A stretch of DNA of 64,000 nucleotides from CBDBBY01 sp965203215 (GCA_965203215.1 CBDBBY010000001.1:2542001-2606000); one strand, 5' to 3'; positions 7,755 through 17,365 are shown, numbered from the stretch's first letter. Notes: generated by a model not told the origin, from the letters alone. Program-made: numbers and translations.

Positions 7755-8563
7755 TCGATTGATTCGAAGAACCTGTCGGAGCGCCATGTCCAAAAGTACA
7801 GCATCGATCTTCCCGCAGACGAAAAGATGACCCTGTCGGCCCGCCCGACCAAGTTTTCGAAGGGAACGGTTCCGACGCCGCCGACCGCTTGCGGATAGCG
7901 GCTGTCCTGGCTGTTGTCGCGATTGTCCCCCATGAAGAAGTATTCGCCTTCGGGGACCGTGAAGATCTCGGTCGTGTCATTCGATGCGAATGTAATTTCC
8001 AGGACGGAATGCGAATTTCCTTCGGGAAAGGTCTCTATGAATTTCGCCTTGCGGCAAATCCCGTCGGCCGGCGCGGACGTGCATCGCGGCAGCTTGCCCG
8101 CGGGACCTTGGCGCTCGTAAGCCTCTTCGAATTCGCCGTCGCGCGCGCGCCGGGCCGGCTCGCCGTTGATCATCAGCACTCCGTCGAGCAGCTGAATCTT
8201 GTCGCCCGGAAGCCCGACTACGCGCTTGATGAAATCCCGGCGCGACACCGGGTGCTTGAAGACGACGATATCGCCGCGCTCGGGCTTGTCGGCCCAAATT
8301 CTTCCGGGAAACGGGCAGAGAGACCACGGGCAGGAATGCCTTGAGTAGCCGTACGCGAATTTGTTCACGAACAGAAAGTCGCCGATGAGCAGCGTGTCCT
8401 TCATCGAGCCGGACGGAATCCAGAACGGCTGAAAAAGCAAGCTTCTGAATATGCCGGCGATCAATAGCGCGTAAGCCAGAGTCTTCAGGTTTTCAATTAC
8501 GGCCTGTATGCTCAATACGCCCCTGCTCGAAATCTGTTCGCCGCGAAGTTTTGAGGGTTTCAC
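7751..8563 (-). CDS. lepB: Signal peptidase I
   Basis: A membrane-bound serine/lysine protease that removes Sec and Tat signal peptides at the periplasmic face. The 270 residues begin with a transmembrane helix (LKTLAYALLIAGIFRSLLF). Catalytic Ser is about residue 53 in WIPSGSMKDTL and the general-base Lys about 113 in RRDFIKRVVGLPGD. The last conserved box is GEYFFMGDNRDNSQDSRYP. It sits 22 bp after acpS and overlaps rnc. Confidence 0.96.
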   Translation of the reverse strand: MKPSKLRGEQISSRGVLSIQAVIENLKTLAYALLIAGIFRSLLFQPFWIPSGSMKDTLLIGDFLFVNKFAYGYSRHSCPWSLCPFPGRIWADKPERGDIVVFKHPVSRRDFIKRVVGLPGDKIQLLDGVLMINGEPARRARDGEFEEAYERQGPAGKLPRCTSAPADGICRKAKFIETFPEGNSHSVLEITFASNDTTEIFTVPEGEYFFMGDNRDNSQDSRYPQAVGGVGTVPFENLVGRADRVIFSSAGRSMLYFWTWRSDRFFESIE

Positions 8564-8585
8564 TTGGACGGGCGTCCGGCAAGAG

Positions 8586-8999
8586 TCAAGCCTTTCCGCC
8601 GCCGGCCGGGCGAGCCTCGATCACGACGATCGCCGCCGCCCAGGGACGGTCGTCCGTCATCGACACATGAACGAAAGCGTCGTGGCCGAGGGGCGAAATC
8701 GCGGCAAGCCGGTCCCGCGCCTTTCCGGCCAACCTGATCTCGGGCATCCCGCCGGGAACCGTCTCCACCATGATGTCGCGAAGGGCCACGCCCTGCCGAA
8801 GCCCGGTGCCGAGCGCCTTCGAGCACGCCTCTTTCGCAGCCCAGCGCTTCGCAAGAACGCCCGCCGGGTCGGGAAGCCGGTCCGCGAGCGCAATCTCGCG
8901 CTCCGTGTAGACCCTGTTGCGGAAACGCTCCCCGAATCTTTCAAGCGCCGCCGAGATCCTGTCGACGCTGACGATGTCCGTTCCCACTCCGACGATCAT
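8586..8999 (-). CDS. acpS: Holo-[acyl-carrier-protein] synthase
   Basis: Transfers 4'-phosphopantetheine from CoA to acyl carrier protein, activating fatty-acid synthesis. 137 residues. The magnesium-binding motif is GVGTDIVSVDRI (Asp8) and the second acidic motif is KRWAAKEACSKALGTG. It ends with the HVSMTDD strand region typical of the family. It lies between pdxJ and lepB, a common alphaproteobacterial order. Confidence 0.95.
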   Translation of the reverse strand: MIVGVGTDIVSVDRISAALERFGERFRNRVYTEREIALADRLPDPAGVLAKRWAAKEACSKALGTGLRQGVALRDIMVETVPGGMPEIRLAGKARDRLAAISPLGHDAFVHVSMTDDRPWAAAIVVIEARPAGGGKA

Positions 9000-9078
9000 C
9001 GCCGACGCCTGCGACGGTCCGAGCCGGCAGCCTCGGCTGAGGATGGAATTCCGGCCAGCGCGAGTCTCAAGGCGAAAC

Positions 9079-9852
9079 TCAGCCCTCCTGCGCCCTTCCG
9101 CGCGCCTCGTCCATGAGCGTCCGCATCTCCGCGATCGCGTCGCGCAGTCCGCGGAAGATCGCCTCCCCGACGAGAAAATGTCCGATGTTCAATTCCACGA
9201 CCTCCGGGAGCGCGGCGACCGGTGCGACGGTTTCGTATGTCAGGCCGTGGCCGGCATGGATTTCGAGGCCCAATTCGTCTCCGAGTCTGGCGGCGTCCGC
9301 CAATCGCGCCAGTTCGCGGTCGCGCTCCTCGAATTTCTTTTCGTAGTGCAGATCGCAATAGGTGCCCGTGTGCAGTTCGACGACCGCAGCGCCGACCGCA
9401 GAGGCCGCGCGGATTTGCGCCGGATCAGGACCGACGAACAGCGACACCCTGCTGCCCGTCTTGCGAAGCGGTTCGATGAACGAACGGAGCCGGTCCGATT
9501 GCCCTGCCGCATCCAAGCCGGATTCAGTCGTCCGCTCCTCGCGGCGTTCGGGAACCACGCACACCGCATGCGGCTTGTGCCGAAGCGCGATGCGCTGCAT
9601 CTCCTCGGTCGCGGCGATTTCCAGATTGAGCGGAACCGCGAGGCTGGTCGAAAGCATCTCGATGTCCGTGTCCGAAATATGCCTCCGGTCCTCGCGCAGA
9701 TGCGCAGTCACGCCGTCCGCGCCGGCGGATTCTGCGCACTGCGCCGCCCGGACAGGGTCGGGGTATGAGGTTCCGCGCGCATTCCTTACGGTCGCGACGT
9801 GATCTATATTCACGCCCAGCCTGAGTTTTCGTTCATTCGCCGGCAATTTCAT
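9079..9852 (-). CDS. pdxJ: Pyridoxine 5'-phosphate synthase
   Basis: Condenses 1-deoxyxylulose 5-phosphate with 3-amino-2-oxopropyl phosphate to make vitamin B6. The 257-residue TIM barrel starts with LGVNIDHVATVRNARGTSYP. Conserved HLREDRRHI, the central NLEIAATEEM and the C-terminal phosphate loop ELNIGHFLVGEAIF are all present. It overlaps the DUF2062 gene by 20 bp. Confidence 0.95.
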   Translation of the reverse strand: MKLPANERKLRLGVNIDHVATVRNARGTSYPDPVRAAQCAESAGADGVTAHLREDRRHISDTDIEMLSTSLAVPLNLEIAATEEMQRIALRHKPHAVCVVPERREERTTESGLDAAGQSDRLRSFIEPLRKTGSRVSLFVGPDPAQIRAASAVGAAVVELHTGTYCDLHYEKKFEERDRELARLADAARLGDELGLEIHAGHGLTYETVAPVAALPEVVELNIGHFLVGEAIFRGLRDAIAEMRTLMDEARGRAQEG

Positions 9853-10510
9853 GACCTCCCGGCTTGCGGCGGACAGACGCCAATCGGCGCAATGCTCCGC
9901 CCACGCGTCCGCCCTCTCTTTTTTTCAAAGCCTCTTTTCGGCGCTTCTGATAAGCGGCGACCCCGCGCTTCGCGAGAATTGCGGCGGCCGCTCCGGCCAG
10001 AGTCCCCAGCAAGATGCCGCCCGCCAAATAGGGCAGAAAGACCTCCGACATGAATTCCGCCAGCGGCGCCCAATCCGCAGTGCGTTCCGTGAACAACGCG
10101 ATGAAATTCATCCAAAGCGATTGTCCGGAATCTATGAAATGGTCCGTCAAGGCCGCCGGGCTGACCGCCGGCGCTTCCGTGCCGAGCAGCCATGAGCCGA
10201 GGGACAGCGCTCCGACGGCGATGAAAGGAAATGTCAAAGGATTGCATGCCAACACCCCCACGAGGCTGGCCAGAATGTTTCCGCCGATCGCCCATGCGCC
10301 CAAAGGAGCAACAACGAACTGGAAACCGAAGAACGGAGTGAAGGATACCAGCGTGCCGACGAACATGCCTTTGGCAATGCTGCTCGGAGTGTCCTTGATG
10401 CGCCGCATCCGATGGAACTGGTAAAGCGTGGCGCGCCTCCATCCCCCTTCGGGATAGAATATGCGCCTGATCCGTCCGAAGAACGAAGGTCTATTTGGTC
10501 TGCGGAACAT
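9833..10510 (-). CDS. DUF2062 membrane protein
   Basis: 225 residues. The DUF2062 core runs from SIAKGMFVGTLVSFTPFFGF through a second hydrophobic stretch (VVAPLGAWAIGGNILASLVG) and CNPLTFPFIAV. A further helix is YLAGGILLGTLAGAAAAIL. The C-terminal tail is strongly basic. An inner-membrane protein of unknown role, positioned between rel and pdxJ on the same strand. Confidence 0.85.
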   Translation of the reverse strand: MFRRPNRPSFFGRIRRIFYPEGGWRRATLYQFHRMRRIKDTPSSIAKGMFVGTLVSFTPFFGFQFVVAPLGAWAIGGNILASLVGVLACNPLTFPFIAVGALSLGSWLLGTEAPAVSPAALTDHFIDSGQSLWMNFIALFTERTADWAPLAEFMSEVFLPYLAGGILLGTLAGAAAAILAKRGVAAYQKRRKEALKKREGGRVGGALRRLASVRRKPGGHEIAGE

Positions 10511-10572
10511 TCTCGCGGCTGCCTTGGATCTCCTCCCTCAGTGCTTTGGATAGGCAGAGAATCGCTGCGAAT

Positions 10573-12774
10573 TCAACCGCCATCTTCCATTCGATGCCGC
10601 GATATCCCCATCACTTTTACGTCGGCGTTGATTGAATCGATGATCGTGTGCAGGTGCCATACGTCCCTGACCTCGACCTCGACCAACATGTTGTAGTAGT
10701 CCGGCTTCTTGTCAGTGAATGTAAGGTCCGAGATATTGCAATTCAGCTCGCCGATGAGCAGACAGATCCGTCCCAGCACCGCGGGTTCGTTCGCCAGAAC
10801 GATATGCAGCGTCGTCTTGTGGACCGGGGAGTAAGGTCCCTTGTGCCATTCCAGCTTCAGCCAGCCGCTCAGATCCTCCTGATTCGCCAGCACCGCGCAG
10901 TCGAAAGAATGCACGGCGACGCCTCCCCGCGCGGTCGGAATGCCGTAGATCGTCTCGCCCGGGACCGGCTGGCAGCATTTGGCCAGCTCGCCGCTGGCCC
11001 CGTCCAAGCCGAGCACGACCTGTTCCGGCTTTTCCGGGCTCGTCTTGAATTTTTTCCGGACCAATTCCGGATAGGCGGCTTCGACAACCCTCTCGGGCTT
11101 GAGCTGTCCCGAGATCAGCTGCCCGAAAAGCGCGTCTTCGTCCTTGAGACCCAGCTTTTCCGCCGCCAAAGCAAGCACCTTGCGGGAAAGGTCTATTCCG
11201 ATCGATTCGAATTCCGCCCTCAGGCGATTGCGGCTGGCCTCGATTTGACCCCGCCGATCCTTTTCGCGGCCGAATTTGCGGATCGCATATTTCGCGCGTC
11301 CGGTCTTCACGCTGTTCAGCCATGCTTGCTTGGGGGATTTGGTTTTTCCCGTCGTGATTTCCACGGTCTGACCGTTTTTAAGTTCGGTCGAAAGGGGCAT
11401 TATTTTGCCGTCGAGCTTCGCCCCGACGCACAAATCTCCGATGTCGGTGTGAATCGCGTATGCGAAATCAATGGGCGTGGCCTTTTTGGGCAACAGCACG
11501 ACATCGCCGGCAGGCGTGAAGCACGAGACTTTGTCCGGCGCCATGTGGAGCTTCACGTGCTCAAGATATTCCTCGGGGCTAATCCGGTCGGGGTTTTCGG
11601 GCTCCAGTCCGGAGAGCCATGTAAGATAATCCGGAACATACGGATTCATCACTCGGACGCCGTGCCTGTAGGCCCAGTGCGAGGCCATCCCGTACTCCGC
11701 GACCGCGTGCATCGATTTGCTTCTGATTTGTATTTCGACTCGGAAGCCGTGCTTCGCATTGACCGTCGTATGGACGGATCTGTATCCGTTCGATTTGGGC
11801 TGGCTTATGTAATCCTTGAACCGGCCCGGGATCACGGTCCAGTTGCAGTGGATCTCGCCGAGAACGCTGTACACTTCCGCAGTCGTCTCCGTGATGATTC
11901 GGAAGCCGTACACGTCGAAGAGCGACGCGAAGCCCTGCTCCTTCGCCTCCAGCTTCCTCCAGATCGAGTACGGGGTCTTCAACCGATTCTTGACCTCGGC
12001 ATTTATGCCGCGCAACGCGAGCTTGGTCTTCAGTTCAAAGTCGAATTCCTCGATGACCTGCGCGGGACTCGGCGATTGCCGCCCTGCTTGCTTCCGCAAT
12101 GTCGCGTAGTGACGAAGAATTGATTTTCTCGCGTCCGGCTCCAGAACCTTGAATGCCCAGTCCTCCAAGTCCTGCTGCCACGACTGAATGCCCATCTTCC
12201 CGGCCAGCGGGGCGTAGATGTCTCTTGTCTCCTGCGCCTTGACGACCTGCTTGGCAGGGTCGAGGTGCCTTATCGTCCGCATGTTGTGCAGGCGGTCGGC
12301 GAGCTTCACGAGGAGAACGCGGGCGTCGTTGTGCGCCGCTTCGAGAAGTTTTCTCAGATTCTGCGCTTGGCGGCTTTCGTCCTCGAAGCTCAGCACCTTG
12401 AGCTTCGTGACGCCTTCCACCAGCCGCGCCGTCTCGCGGCCGAAGATCTGCTCTATCTCGCCGTAGCTCGATTCGGTGTCCTCAAGAGTGTCATGCAGAA
12501 GCGCCGTGGCGATCATGACGTCGTCAAGCTTTTGATCAATCAGATATTTGGCGACTGCGACCGGGTGGCTGAAATAGGGCTCGCCGGACCTTCGCACTTG
12601 GCTGCGATGCTTTCTCTTCGCGTAATCGTAGGCGTGCCGAATCAGGTCGGAATTGGAATTGGGATTGTATTTTCTTATTTTCTCAACAAGTTCCTCCACT
12701 CCGGCGATATTGTCGTCGGATGTCGGATGTCGGCGGTTCTCCGCTTTAACTGCCCAGTGGTCCTTCAACCTCAC
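10573..12774 (-). CDS. Bifunctional (p)ppGpp synthetase/hydrolase (Rel/SpoT type)
   Basis: The 733-residue RSH protein sets alarmone levels in starvation. The HD hydrolase domain is intact (SHPVAVAKYLIDQ, ALLHDTLEDT, KLADRLHNMRTI). The synthetase domain is also intact (SIWRKLEAKEQG, LFDVYGFRII, SNGYRSVHTT). A TGS domain (DVVLLPKKATPIDFAYAIHT) and a C-terminal ACT domain (HIVLANEPAVLGRICLLI) follow. Both catalytic halves being intact points to the single dual-function enzyme usual in alphaproteobacteria. Its start overlaps the rpoZ 3' end, so the two are probably co-transcribed. Confidence 0.95.
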   Translation of the reverse strand: MRLKDHWAVKAENRRHPTSDDNIAGVEELVEKIRKYNPNSNSDLIRHAYDYAKRKHRSQVRRSGEPYFSHPVAVAKYLIDQKLDDVMIATALLHDTLEDTESSYGEIEQIFGRETARLVEGVTKLKVLSFEDESRQAQNLRKLLEAAHNDARVLLVKLADRLHNMRTIRHLDPAKQVVKAQETRDIYAPLAGKMGIQSWQQDLEDWAFKVLEPDARKSILRHYATLRKQAGRQSPSPAQVIEEFDFELKTKLALRGINAEVKNRLKTPYSIWRKLEAKEQGFASLFDVYGFRIITETTAEVYSVLGEIHCNWTVIPGRFKDYISQPKSNGYRSVHTTVNAKHGFRVEIQIRSKSMHAVAEYGMASHWAYRHGVRVMNPYVPDYLTWLSGLEPENPDRISPEEYLEHVKLHMAPDKVSCFTPAGDVVLLPKKATPIDFAYAIHTDIGDLCVGAKLDGKIMPLSTELKNGQTVEITTGKTKSPKQAWLNSVKTGRAKYAIRKFGREKDRRGQIEASRNRLRAEFESIGIDLSRKVLALAAEKLGLKDEDALFGQLISGQLKPERVVEAAYPELVRKKFKTSPEKPEQVVLGLDGASGELAKCCQPVPGETIYGIPTARGGVAVHSFDCAVLANQEDLSGWLKLEWHKGPYSPVHKTTLHIVLANEPAVLGRICLLIGELNCNISDLTFTDKKPDYYNMLVEVEVRDVWHLHTIIDSINADVKVMGISRHRMEDGG

Positions 12775-13147
12775 CCTTTCTGGATTTGGCGATCATCTGT
12801 CTAAGCATTTCCTCTTCGGACATGCTGTCGTCGGGCTCGTCGACGATGTCCGCGCTGTAGAACTCCTCCGACGCGCCGGCGCCGACAAGCGCGAAATTGT
12901 CGTCTTCCGGTTCGTCGACTTCATTGTGCCTTTGCCGATCCGAGATCAGCCGCTCGCGCAAGTCCTCGGGCCCCTGCGTTTCTTCCGCGATTTCCCGGAG
13001 CGCCACGACAGCATTCTTGTCGTTCTCGCGTTCGACCGTCGCCTCCATCCCGTTGGAAAGCTCGCGCGCTCTGAATGCTGAAAGCATTACCAACTCGAAA
13101 CGATTGGAAATTTTGTCGATGCAGTCTTCAGTTGTTATCCGCGCCAT
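12746..13147 (-). CDS. rpoZ: RNA polymerase omega subunit
   Basis: Omega promotes RNA polymerase assembly and in many bacteria carries part of the ppGpp site. The N-terminal ~65 residues are canonical (ARITTEDCIDKISNRFEL, VMLSAFRARELS, KNAVVALREIAEET). The tail of about 70 residues is acidic and variable, as in other alphaproteobacteria. It leads the rel operon, and its promoter should lie within 13148-13300. Confidence 0.93.
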   Translation of the reverse strand: MARITTEDCIDKISNRFELVMLSAFRARELSNGMEATVERENDKNAVVALREIAEETQGPEDLRERLISDRQRHNEVDEPEDDNFALVGAGASEEFYSADIVDEPDDSMSEEEMLRQMIAKSRKGEVEGPLGS

Positions 13148-13602
13148 AGTGATTGTCCGCCCTTCGCTCTGACCGTTCCGGCTGAAGCGGACAGATAGCC
13201 TTCCGGCCTGAGATTTTCAAGCCGTTTCCGCCTTCCCCGCCGCGGGCGCGTCGCAAGGACCGCGCCGGAAATCTCGAGGGACCGGCGCCCGCGCCGCGGA
13301 GATCGCCGCATCCGGCATCGAAATTGCTCGGACGCCTCTCCGCGGACGTTTTCGCGCTGCTGCCGACTGCAGGACTGCACGACGGTATTGAATCAGACTC
13401 TCGCGAGGGATAATCCGCTCGCGAATGTTTGTTCCGCTTGATTGTGGACAGTTTCCGTAGCGAGAGCTAGTATGAGGCGAAGCCGGCCAGATCGGCCTAC
13501 CGGCGCTGTTTTTCTATTTCCAAAAATAGATTCGCTAAGGCAGACTACTCTGTTTCGGTTCATGATTACCAAAGATCGATATCATCAAAGAAAGGTTGAT
13601 TG
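13148..13602. promoter_or_regulatory. Divergent intergenic region, rpoZ / NYN gene
   Basis: The 455 bp between two divergent genes must hold both promoters. The half near rpoZ is GC-rich and the half near 13430-13600 is more AT-rich. I could not assign -35/-10 pairs with acceptable spacing, and I see no gene. Confidence 0.45.
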
Positions 13603-14199
13603 ATGTTCTATCGGGACGAAAGACTGGCATTATTCATCGATGGCTCGAATTTGTATGCCGCATCCAAGGCGCTCGGATTCGACATAGACTACAAGAAGCT
13701 TCGAAGTGAGTTCATGCGTCGCGGCCGGCTTCTGCGCGCGTTCTATTACACCGCGCTGCTTGAGAACGACGACTACTCTCCGATCCGCCCTCTCGTCGAC
13801 TGGCTGAATTACAACGGCTTCATGATGGTGACGAAGCCGGCGAAGGAGTACACCGACGCGATGGGACGACGGAAGATCAAGGGCAACATGGAGATTGACC
13901 TGACGGTCGACGCTCTCGACCTAGCGCCGCACGTGGATCACATCGTATTGTTCTCCGGCGACGGCGATTTCAGGCCGCTGGTGGAGGCGCTGCAAAAGAA
14001 GGGCGTCAGGGTTTCGATCGTGTCGACCGTTCGCTCCCAGCCGCCGATGATCGCGGACGAGCTCCGCAGGCAGGCCGACAACTTCATCGAGCTCTACGAC
14101 CTGAGGGACGTGATCGGAAGACCGCCCCGGCCCGAAGGGGTTCAGCCGGCGTCCTCATTGGGGGTCGGCCGGGAAACCCGGGAAATGAGCGAAAGCTGA
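13603..14199 (+). CDS. NYN-domain (LabA/DUF88-like) putative RNase
   Basis: 198 residues with the PIN-like NYN fold. The acidic residues are LALFIDGSNLY near the N-terminus, the central MEIDLTVDALDLA and the glycine-rich LFSGDGDFRPLVEAL, then KGVRVSIVST. These resemble metal-dependent RNA-cleaving NYN proteins; the substrate is unknown. The ATG has AAAGG seven bases upstream. The last ~30 residues look disordered. It lies just before ispH on the same strand. Confidence 0.88.
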   Translation: MFYRDERLALFIDGSNLYAASKALGFDIDYKKLRSEFMRRGRLLRAFYYTALLENDDYSPIRPLVDWLNYNGFMMVTKPAKEYTDAMGRRKIKGNMEIDLTVDALDLAPHVDHIVLFSGDGDFRPLVEALQKKGVRVSIVSTVRSQPPMIADELRRQADNFIELYDLRDVIGRPPRPEGVQPASSLGVGRETREMSES

Positions 14200-14230
14200 G
14201 CGCCGCATCCTGCGCGCATTTTCCGGGCGG

Positions 14231-15229
14231 ATGGCAACAGCGGCATGGGGAGGTTGGCAATTGTCTGAAATGCAAGGATGCAAGCCTCCCCTCAAATTCT
14301 TCATTGCTTCGCCGAGGAGCTTCTGCGCCGGGGTGGAGCGCGCGATCAAGATCGTCGAAGCGGCTCTCGATAAATGGGGGCCGCCGATCTACGTCCGGCA
14401 CGAAATCGTTCATAATCGATTCGTCGTCGACGAGCTGCGCGCGAAAGGCGCGGTTTTTGTTGAAAGCCTCGATGAATGCCCCGACGACAAGCCTGTCGTA
14501 TTTTCCGCGCACGGCGTTCCGAAATCGGTGCATGCCAAGGCGAAGCGGCGGAACATGTTCTACTTGGACGCCACATGCCCGCTGGTGTCGAAAGTTCACT
14601 TCGAAGCCGTGAAGAATCGTGAGAGCGGCCTGCAGACGATCATGGTGGGGCATGCGAACCACCCTGAAACGATCGGCACGATGGGGCAGCTTCCCGAAGG
14701 CGAAGTCCTGCTTGTTGAAACGATCGAGGACGTGGCGCGCCTGCGGCCCAGAGACCCGGGCAAACTCGCGTACGTCACGCAGACAACGCTGTCGGTCGAC
14801 GATACTGCAGCCATCGCGAGCGCTCTCGTCGAAAGATTTCCGTCCATAAAGGCGCCTCACAAGTCGGACATCTGCTATGCCACGACCAATCGCCAGAACG
14901 CCGTGAAAGCGATGGTCGGCAAAATTGATGCACTCCTCGTGATCGGCAGCCCGAATTCATCGAATTCGCGGCGACTCGTCGAGATTGGGTCGGCGGCTGG
15001 ATGTTCGCACGCCCAGCTTGTCCAGCGCGCCGCCGACATCGACTGGGAAGGGTTGGCGGATATTCGAGCCGTCGGCCTGACCGCTGGAGCAAGCGCGCCC
15101 GAGATTCTGGTTGAAGAAGTCAAGAACGCGTTTCGGGAGCGCTACAAGATCGAGGTTTTTCCGGTCGAAGTCGCGACGGAGCAAGTCGAATTCAACCTGC
15201 CCAAGGAACTGCGGGCGGTCGCGGCGTAG
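14231..15229 (+). CDS. ispH: 4-hydroxy-3-methylbut-2-enyl diphosphate reductase
   Basis: The last MEP-pathway enzyme, producing IPP and DMAPP with a 4Fe-4S cluster. Cluster cysteines are visible in SFCAGVERAI, DATCPLVSKVH and KSDICYATTNRQ. The conserved SSNSRRLVEI and GLTAGASAPEILVEEV complete the fold. A second ATG at 14270 would remove 13 poorly conserved residues and is an alternative start. The last ~50 bp of this gene are repeated inside the double rnhA downstream. Confidence 0.95.
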   Translation: MATAAWGGWQLSEMQGCKPPLKFFIASPRSFCAGVERAIKIVEAALDKWGPPIYVRHEIVHNRFVVDELRAKGAVFVESLDECPDDKPVVFSAHGVPKSVHAKAKRRNMFYLDATCPLVSKVHFEAVKNRESGLQTIMVGHANHPETIGTMGQLPEGEVLLVETIEDVARLRPRDPGKLAYVTQTTLSVDDTAAIASALVERFPSIKAPHKSDICYATTNRQNAVKAMVGKIDALLVIGSPNSSNSRRLVEIGSAAGCSHAQLVQRAADIDWEGLADIRAVGLTAGASAPEILVEEVKNAFRERYKIEVFPVEVATEQVEFNLPKELRAVAA

Positions 15230-15261
15230 TCTGCGTCGACCGCCGGGAGAAAACCAGCGAC

Positions 15262-16344
15262 ATGGCGACTGAACGCCTCGACGCCGAGCAGCCTGTCGAG
15301 TTGATCGCCTATACCGACGGCGCATGTTCCGGGAACCCCGGCCCCGGCGGCTGGGGAGTGCTCCTGCAAGACGCAAAAGCGGGCTCCGTGATCAAGGAAC
15401 GCGAGTTTTCGGGCGGGGAAAGCGCGACCACGAACAATCGCATGGAGATGGTCGCGGCGATCAAGGCGTTGGAAGGCCTGTCCGAACCGACACGCATCCA
15501 GCTCTACACCGACAGTCAATACCTGAAGAACGGAATCACTGTCTGGATCAGGAACTGGCGCGCGAACGGCTGGCGGACCGCGAAAAAGAAGCCGGTCAAG
15601 AATGCCGAACTTTGGCAGCGTTTGGACGAGCTTTGCGAAAAGCACGATGTCGAGTGGAACTGGCTCAAAGGCCACGCTGGCACCGAAGGAAACGAAAGAG
15701 TGGACGCGCTCGCGCGAAGCGGGATGAAGCCGTACCTTGATCTGGCAAGTCGAACTCAAGCCGCCCAAGGAGCTGCGGGTGATTGCAGCGCAGTTGGCGA
15801 CACCCGCGAAGAGAAATCCGGCGACTTGACGACTGAATCCCTCGGTTCCGAGCGAATTATCAAGGTAATCGCCTATACTGACGGCGCATGTTCCGGGAAT
15901 CCCGGCCCCGGAGGCTGGGGAGTGCTCCTGCAAGCCGTGAGGGCTGGGTCCGTAATTAAAGAACGCGAATTTTCAGGCGGGGAAAGCGCGACCACGAACA
16001 ATCGCATGGAAATGATCGCGGCGATCAAGGCATTGGAAGGCCTGTCCGAACCTGCACGCATCCAGCTCTACACCGACAGCCAATACGTGAAGGACGGAAT
16101 CACTGTCTGGATCCGGAACTGGCGAGCGAACGGCTGGCGGACCGCGAAAAAGAAGCCGGTCAAGAACTCCGAACTTTGGCAGCGCTTGGACGAGCTTTGC
16201 AAAGAGCACGACGTCGAGTGGAACTGGCTCAAAGGACACGCTGGCACCGAAGGAAACGAAAGAGCGGACGCGCTCGCGCGACGCGGGATGAAGCCTTACT
16301 TCGGTCAGGCAAAAAGCGCACGCAAGAAACGCCGCAGCCGGTAG
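15262..16344 (+). CDS. rnhA: Ribonuclease HI, tandem double-domain fusion
   Basis: RNase HI degrades the RNA strand of RNA-DNA hybrids. Standard proteins have ~155 residues; this one has 360 and holds two nearly identical complete domains. Active-site sets are D19, E62, D84, H138, D148 and D207, E250, D272, H326, D336, so both look functional. The spacing between domains is exactly 188 codons (564 bp). The linker (about residues 161-203) is a copy of the ispH 3' end plus the ispH-rnhA gap: TAG at 15227 became CAG at 15791, and the ATG at 15262 became TTG at 15826. The fusion therefore arose by tandem duplication. Confidence 0.93.
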   Translation: MATERLDAEQPVELIAYTDGACSGNPGPGGWGVLLQDAKAGSVIKEREFSGGESATTNNRMEMVAAIKALEGLSEPTRIQLYTDSQYLKNGITVWIRNWRANGWRTAKKKPVKNAELWQRLDELCEKHDVEWNWLKGHAGTEGNERVDALARSGMKPYLDLASRTQAAQGAAGDCSAVGDTREEKSGDLTTESLGSERIIKVIAYTDGACSGNPGPGGWGVLLQAVRAGSVIKEREFSGGESATTNNRMEMIAAIKALEGLSEPARIQLYTDSQYVKDGITVWIRNWRANGWRTAKKKPVKNSELWQRLDELCKEHDVEWNWLKGHAGTEGNERADALARRGMKPYFGQAKSARKKRRSR

Positions 16345-16349
16345 CGAAC

Positions 16350-17252
16350 TCAAGAAATCAAAACGCCCCGGGCAATCGGACTGCCGCGCAAGTATGCATC
16401 CGATGCAAGTCTTGATTTGCCCGCGCGCTGAACTTCGGTCACTCGGACCGCGCCGGCACCGCATGCAATCGTAAATCGGTCGTCCAGCATCTGGCCGGGT
16501 TCGCCTTCTGCCTCGACGACCTTGCTGCGGAGCAACTTGACTCGTTCGCCTTCGATCTCGCACCAAGCCCCGGGTACGGCCGACAGCCCGCGAATTCTTC
16601 GATCCACCTCGATCGCCGGCTTGCGCCAATCAACGCGGGTTTCCGACTTTTCGATTTTTCGAGCGTAGCGCACTCCATCCGCGAGTTGCGGCGATTCCGT
16701 CAGAACTCCAAGCTCGCCCAATGCGTCGACAATCATCGCGGCGCCGAGTTCGGACAATTTCCTGCCCAATTCCGAGGAGGTGTCGTCATCCAGAATCGGC
16801 ACTGTCCGCTTCATGAGCACCGGGCCCGCGTCAAGCTCTTCGACGACCTTCATGATGCACACTCCGGTCATGCGGTCGCCTTCCATGATGGCTCTTTGCA
16901 CAGGAGCGGCTCCGCGCCAGCGCGGAAGAAGGGAAGGATGAATGTTCAGAAACCCGCCGGAAGGAATCTCCAGAATGGACTGCGGAATCAGGTTGCCGTA
17001 GGCTGCGACGACCCCTGCATCCAGTTCCAGTCGAGCGAATTCGTCCTGCCTCCCGGCAAGGCTTTTCGGCGAGCGGACCTCCAGACCAAGTTCGGACGCT
17101 CTTTTCTCAATGATCGTCGCACGCGGTTTCTTGCCCCGGCCGGCCGGCCTTGCCGGCTGGCAGTAAGCGCTGGCGATGCTGTGTCCGGCTTCGACCAAGG
17201 CTTCCAAAGCAGGCAGTGCGAACTCCGCCGACCCCATGAATGCGATCCGCAT
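16350..17252 (-). CDS. fmt: Methionyl-tRNA formyltransferase
   Basis: Formylates initiator Met-tRNA. 300 residues: N-terminal Rossmann-type domain starting RIAFMGSAEFALPAL, active-site region GFLNIHPSLLPRWRGAAPV with Asn/His, ELDAGPVL, and a C-terminal OB-like domain with IRGLSAVPGAWCEIEGERV. It is convergent with rnhA (six-base gap) and lies downstream of def, the usual partner. Confidence 0.95.
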   Translation of the reverse strand: MRIAFMGSAEFALPALEALVEAGHSIASAYCQPARPAGRGKKPRATIIEKRASELGLEVRSPKSLAGRQDEFARLELDAGVVAAYGNLIPQSILEIPSGGFLNIHPSLLPRWRGAAPVQRAIMEGDRMTGVCIMKVVEELDAGPVLMKRTVPILDDDTSSELGRKLSELGAAMIVDALGELGVLTESPQLADGVRYARKIEKSETRVDWRKPAIEVDRRIRGLSAVPGAWCEIEGERVKLLRSKVVEAEGEPGQMLDDRFTIACGAGAVRVTEVQRAGKSRLASDAYLRGSPIARGVLIS

Positions 17253-17365
17253 GGGTTGACTCCCGTTGCCGATTATTCAAACGCGGACAAGCCTAACCGG
17301 CTTCACAACCGCATGTCCGAACTTTTTCGACCGACCGTTCTTCTGCGTTACGGGTCCAGAATCGT

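Noticed and set aside
10648..12123. A 491-codon + strand frame
   Set aside because: Antisense to the Rel/SpoT gene, whose motifs are unambiguous.
15262..16344. The double RNase HI as an assembly artefact
   Set aside because: The two copies differ at many positions, including altered start and stop codons, so simple read duplication does not explain it.
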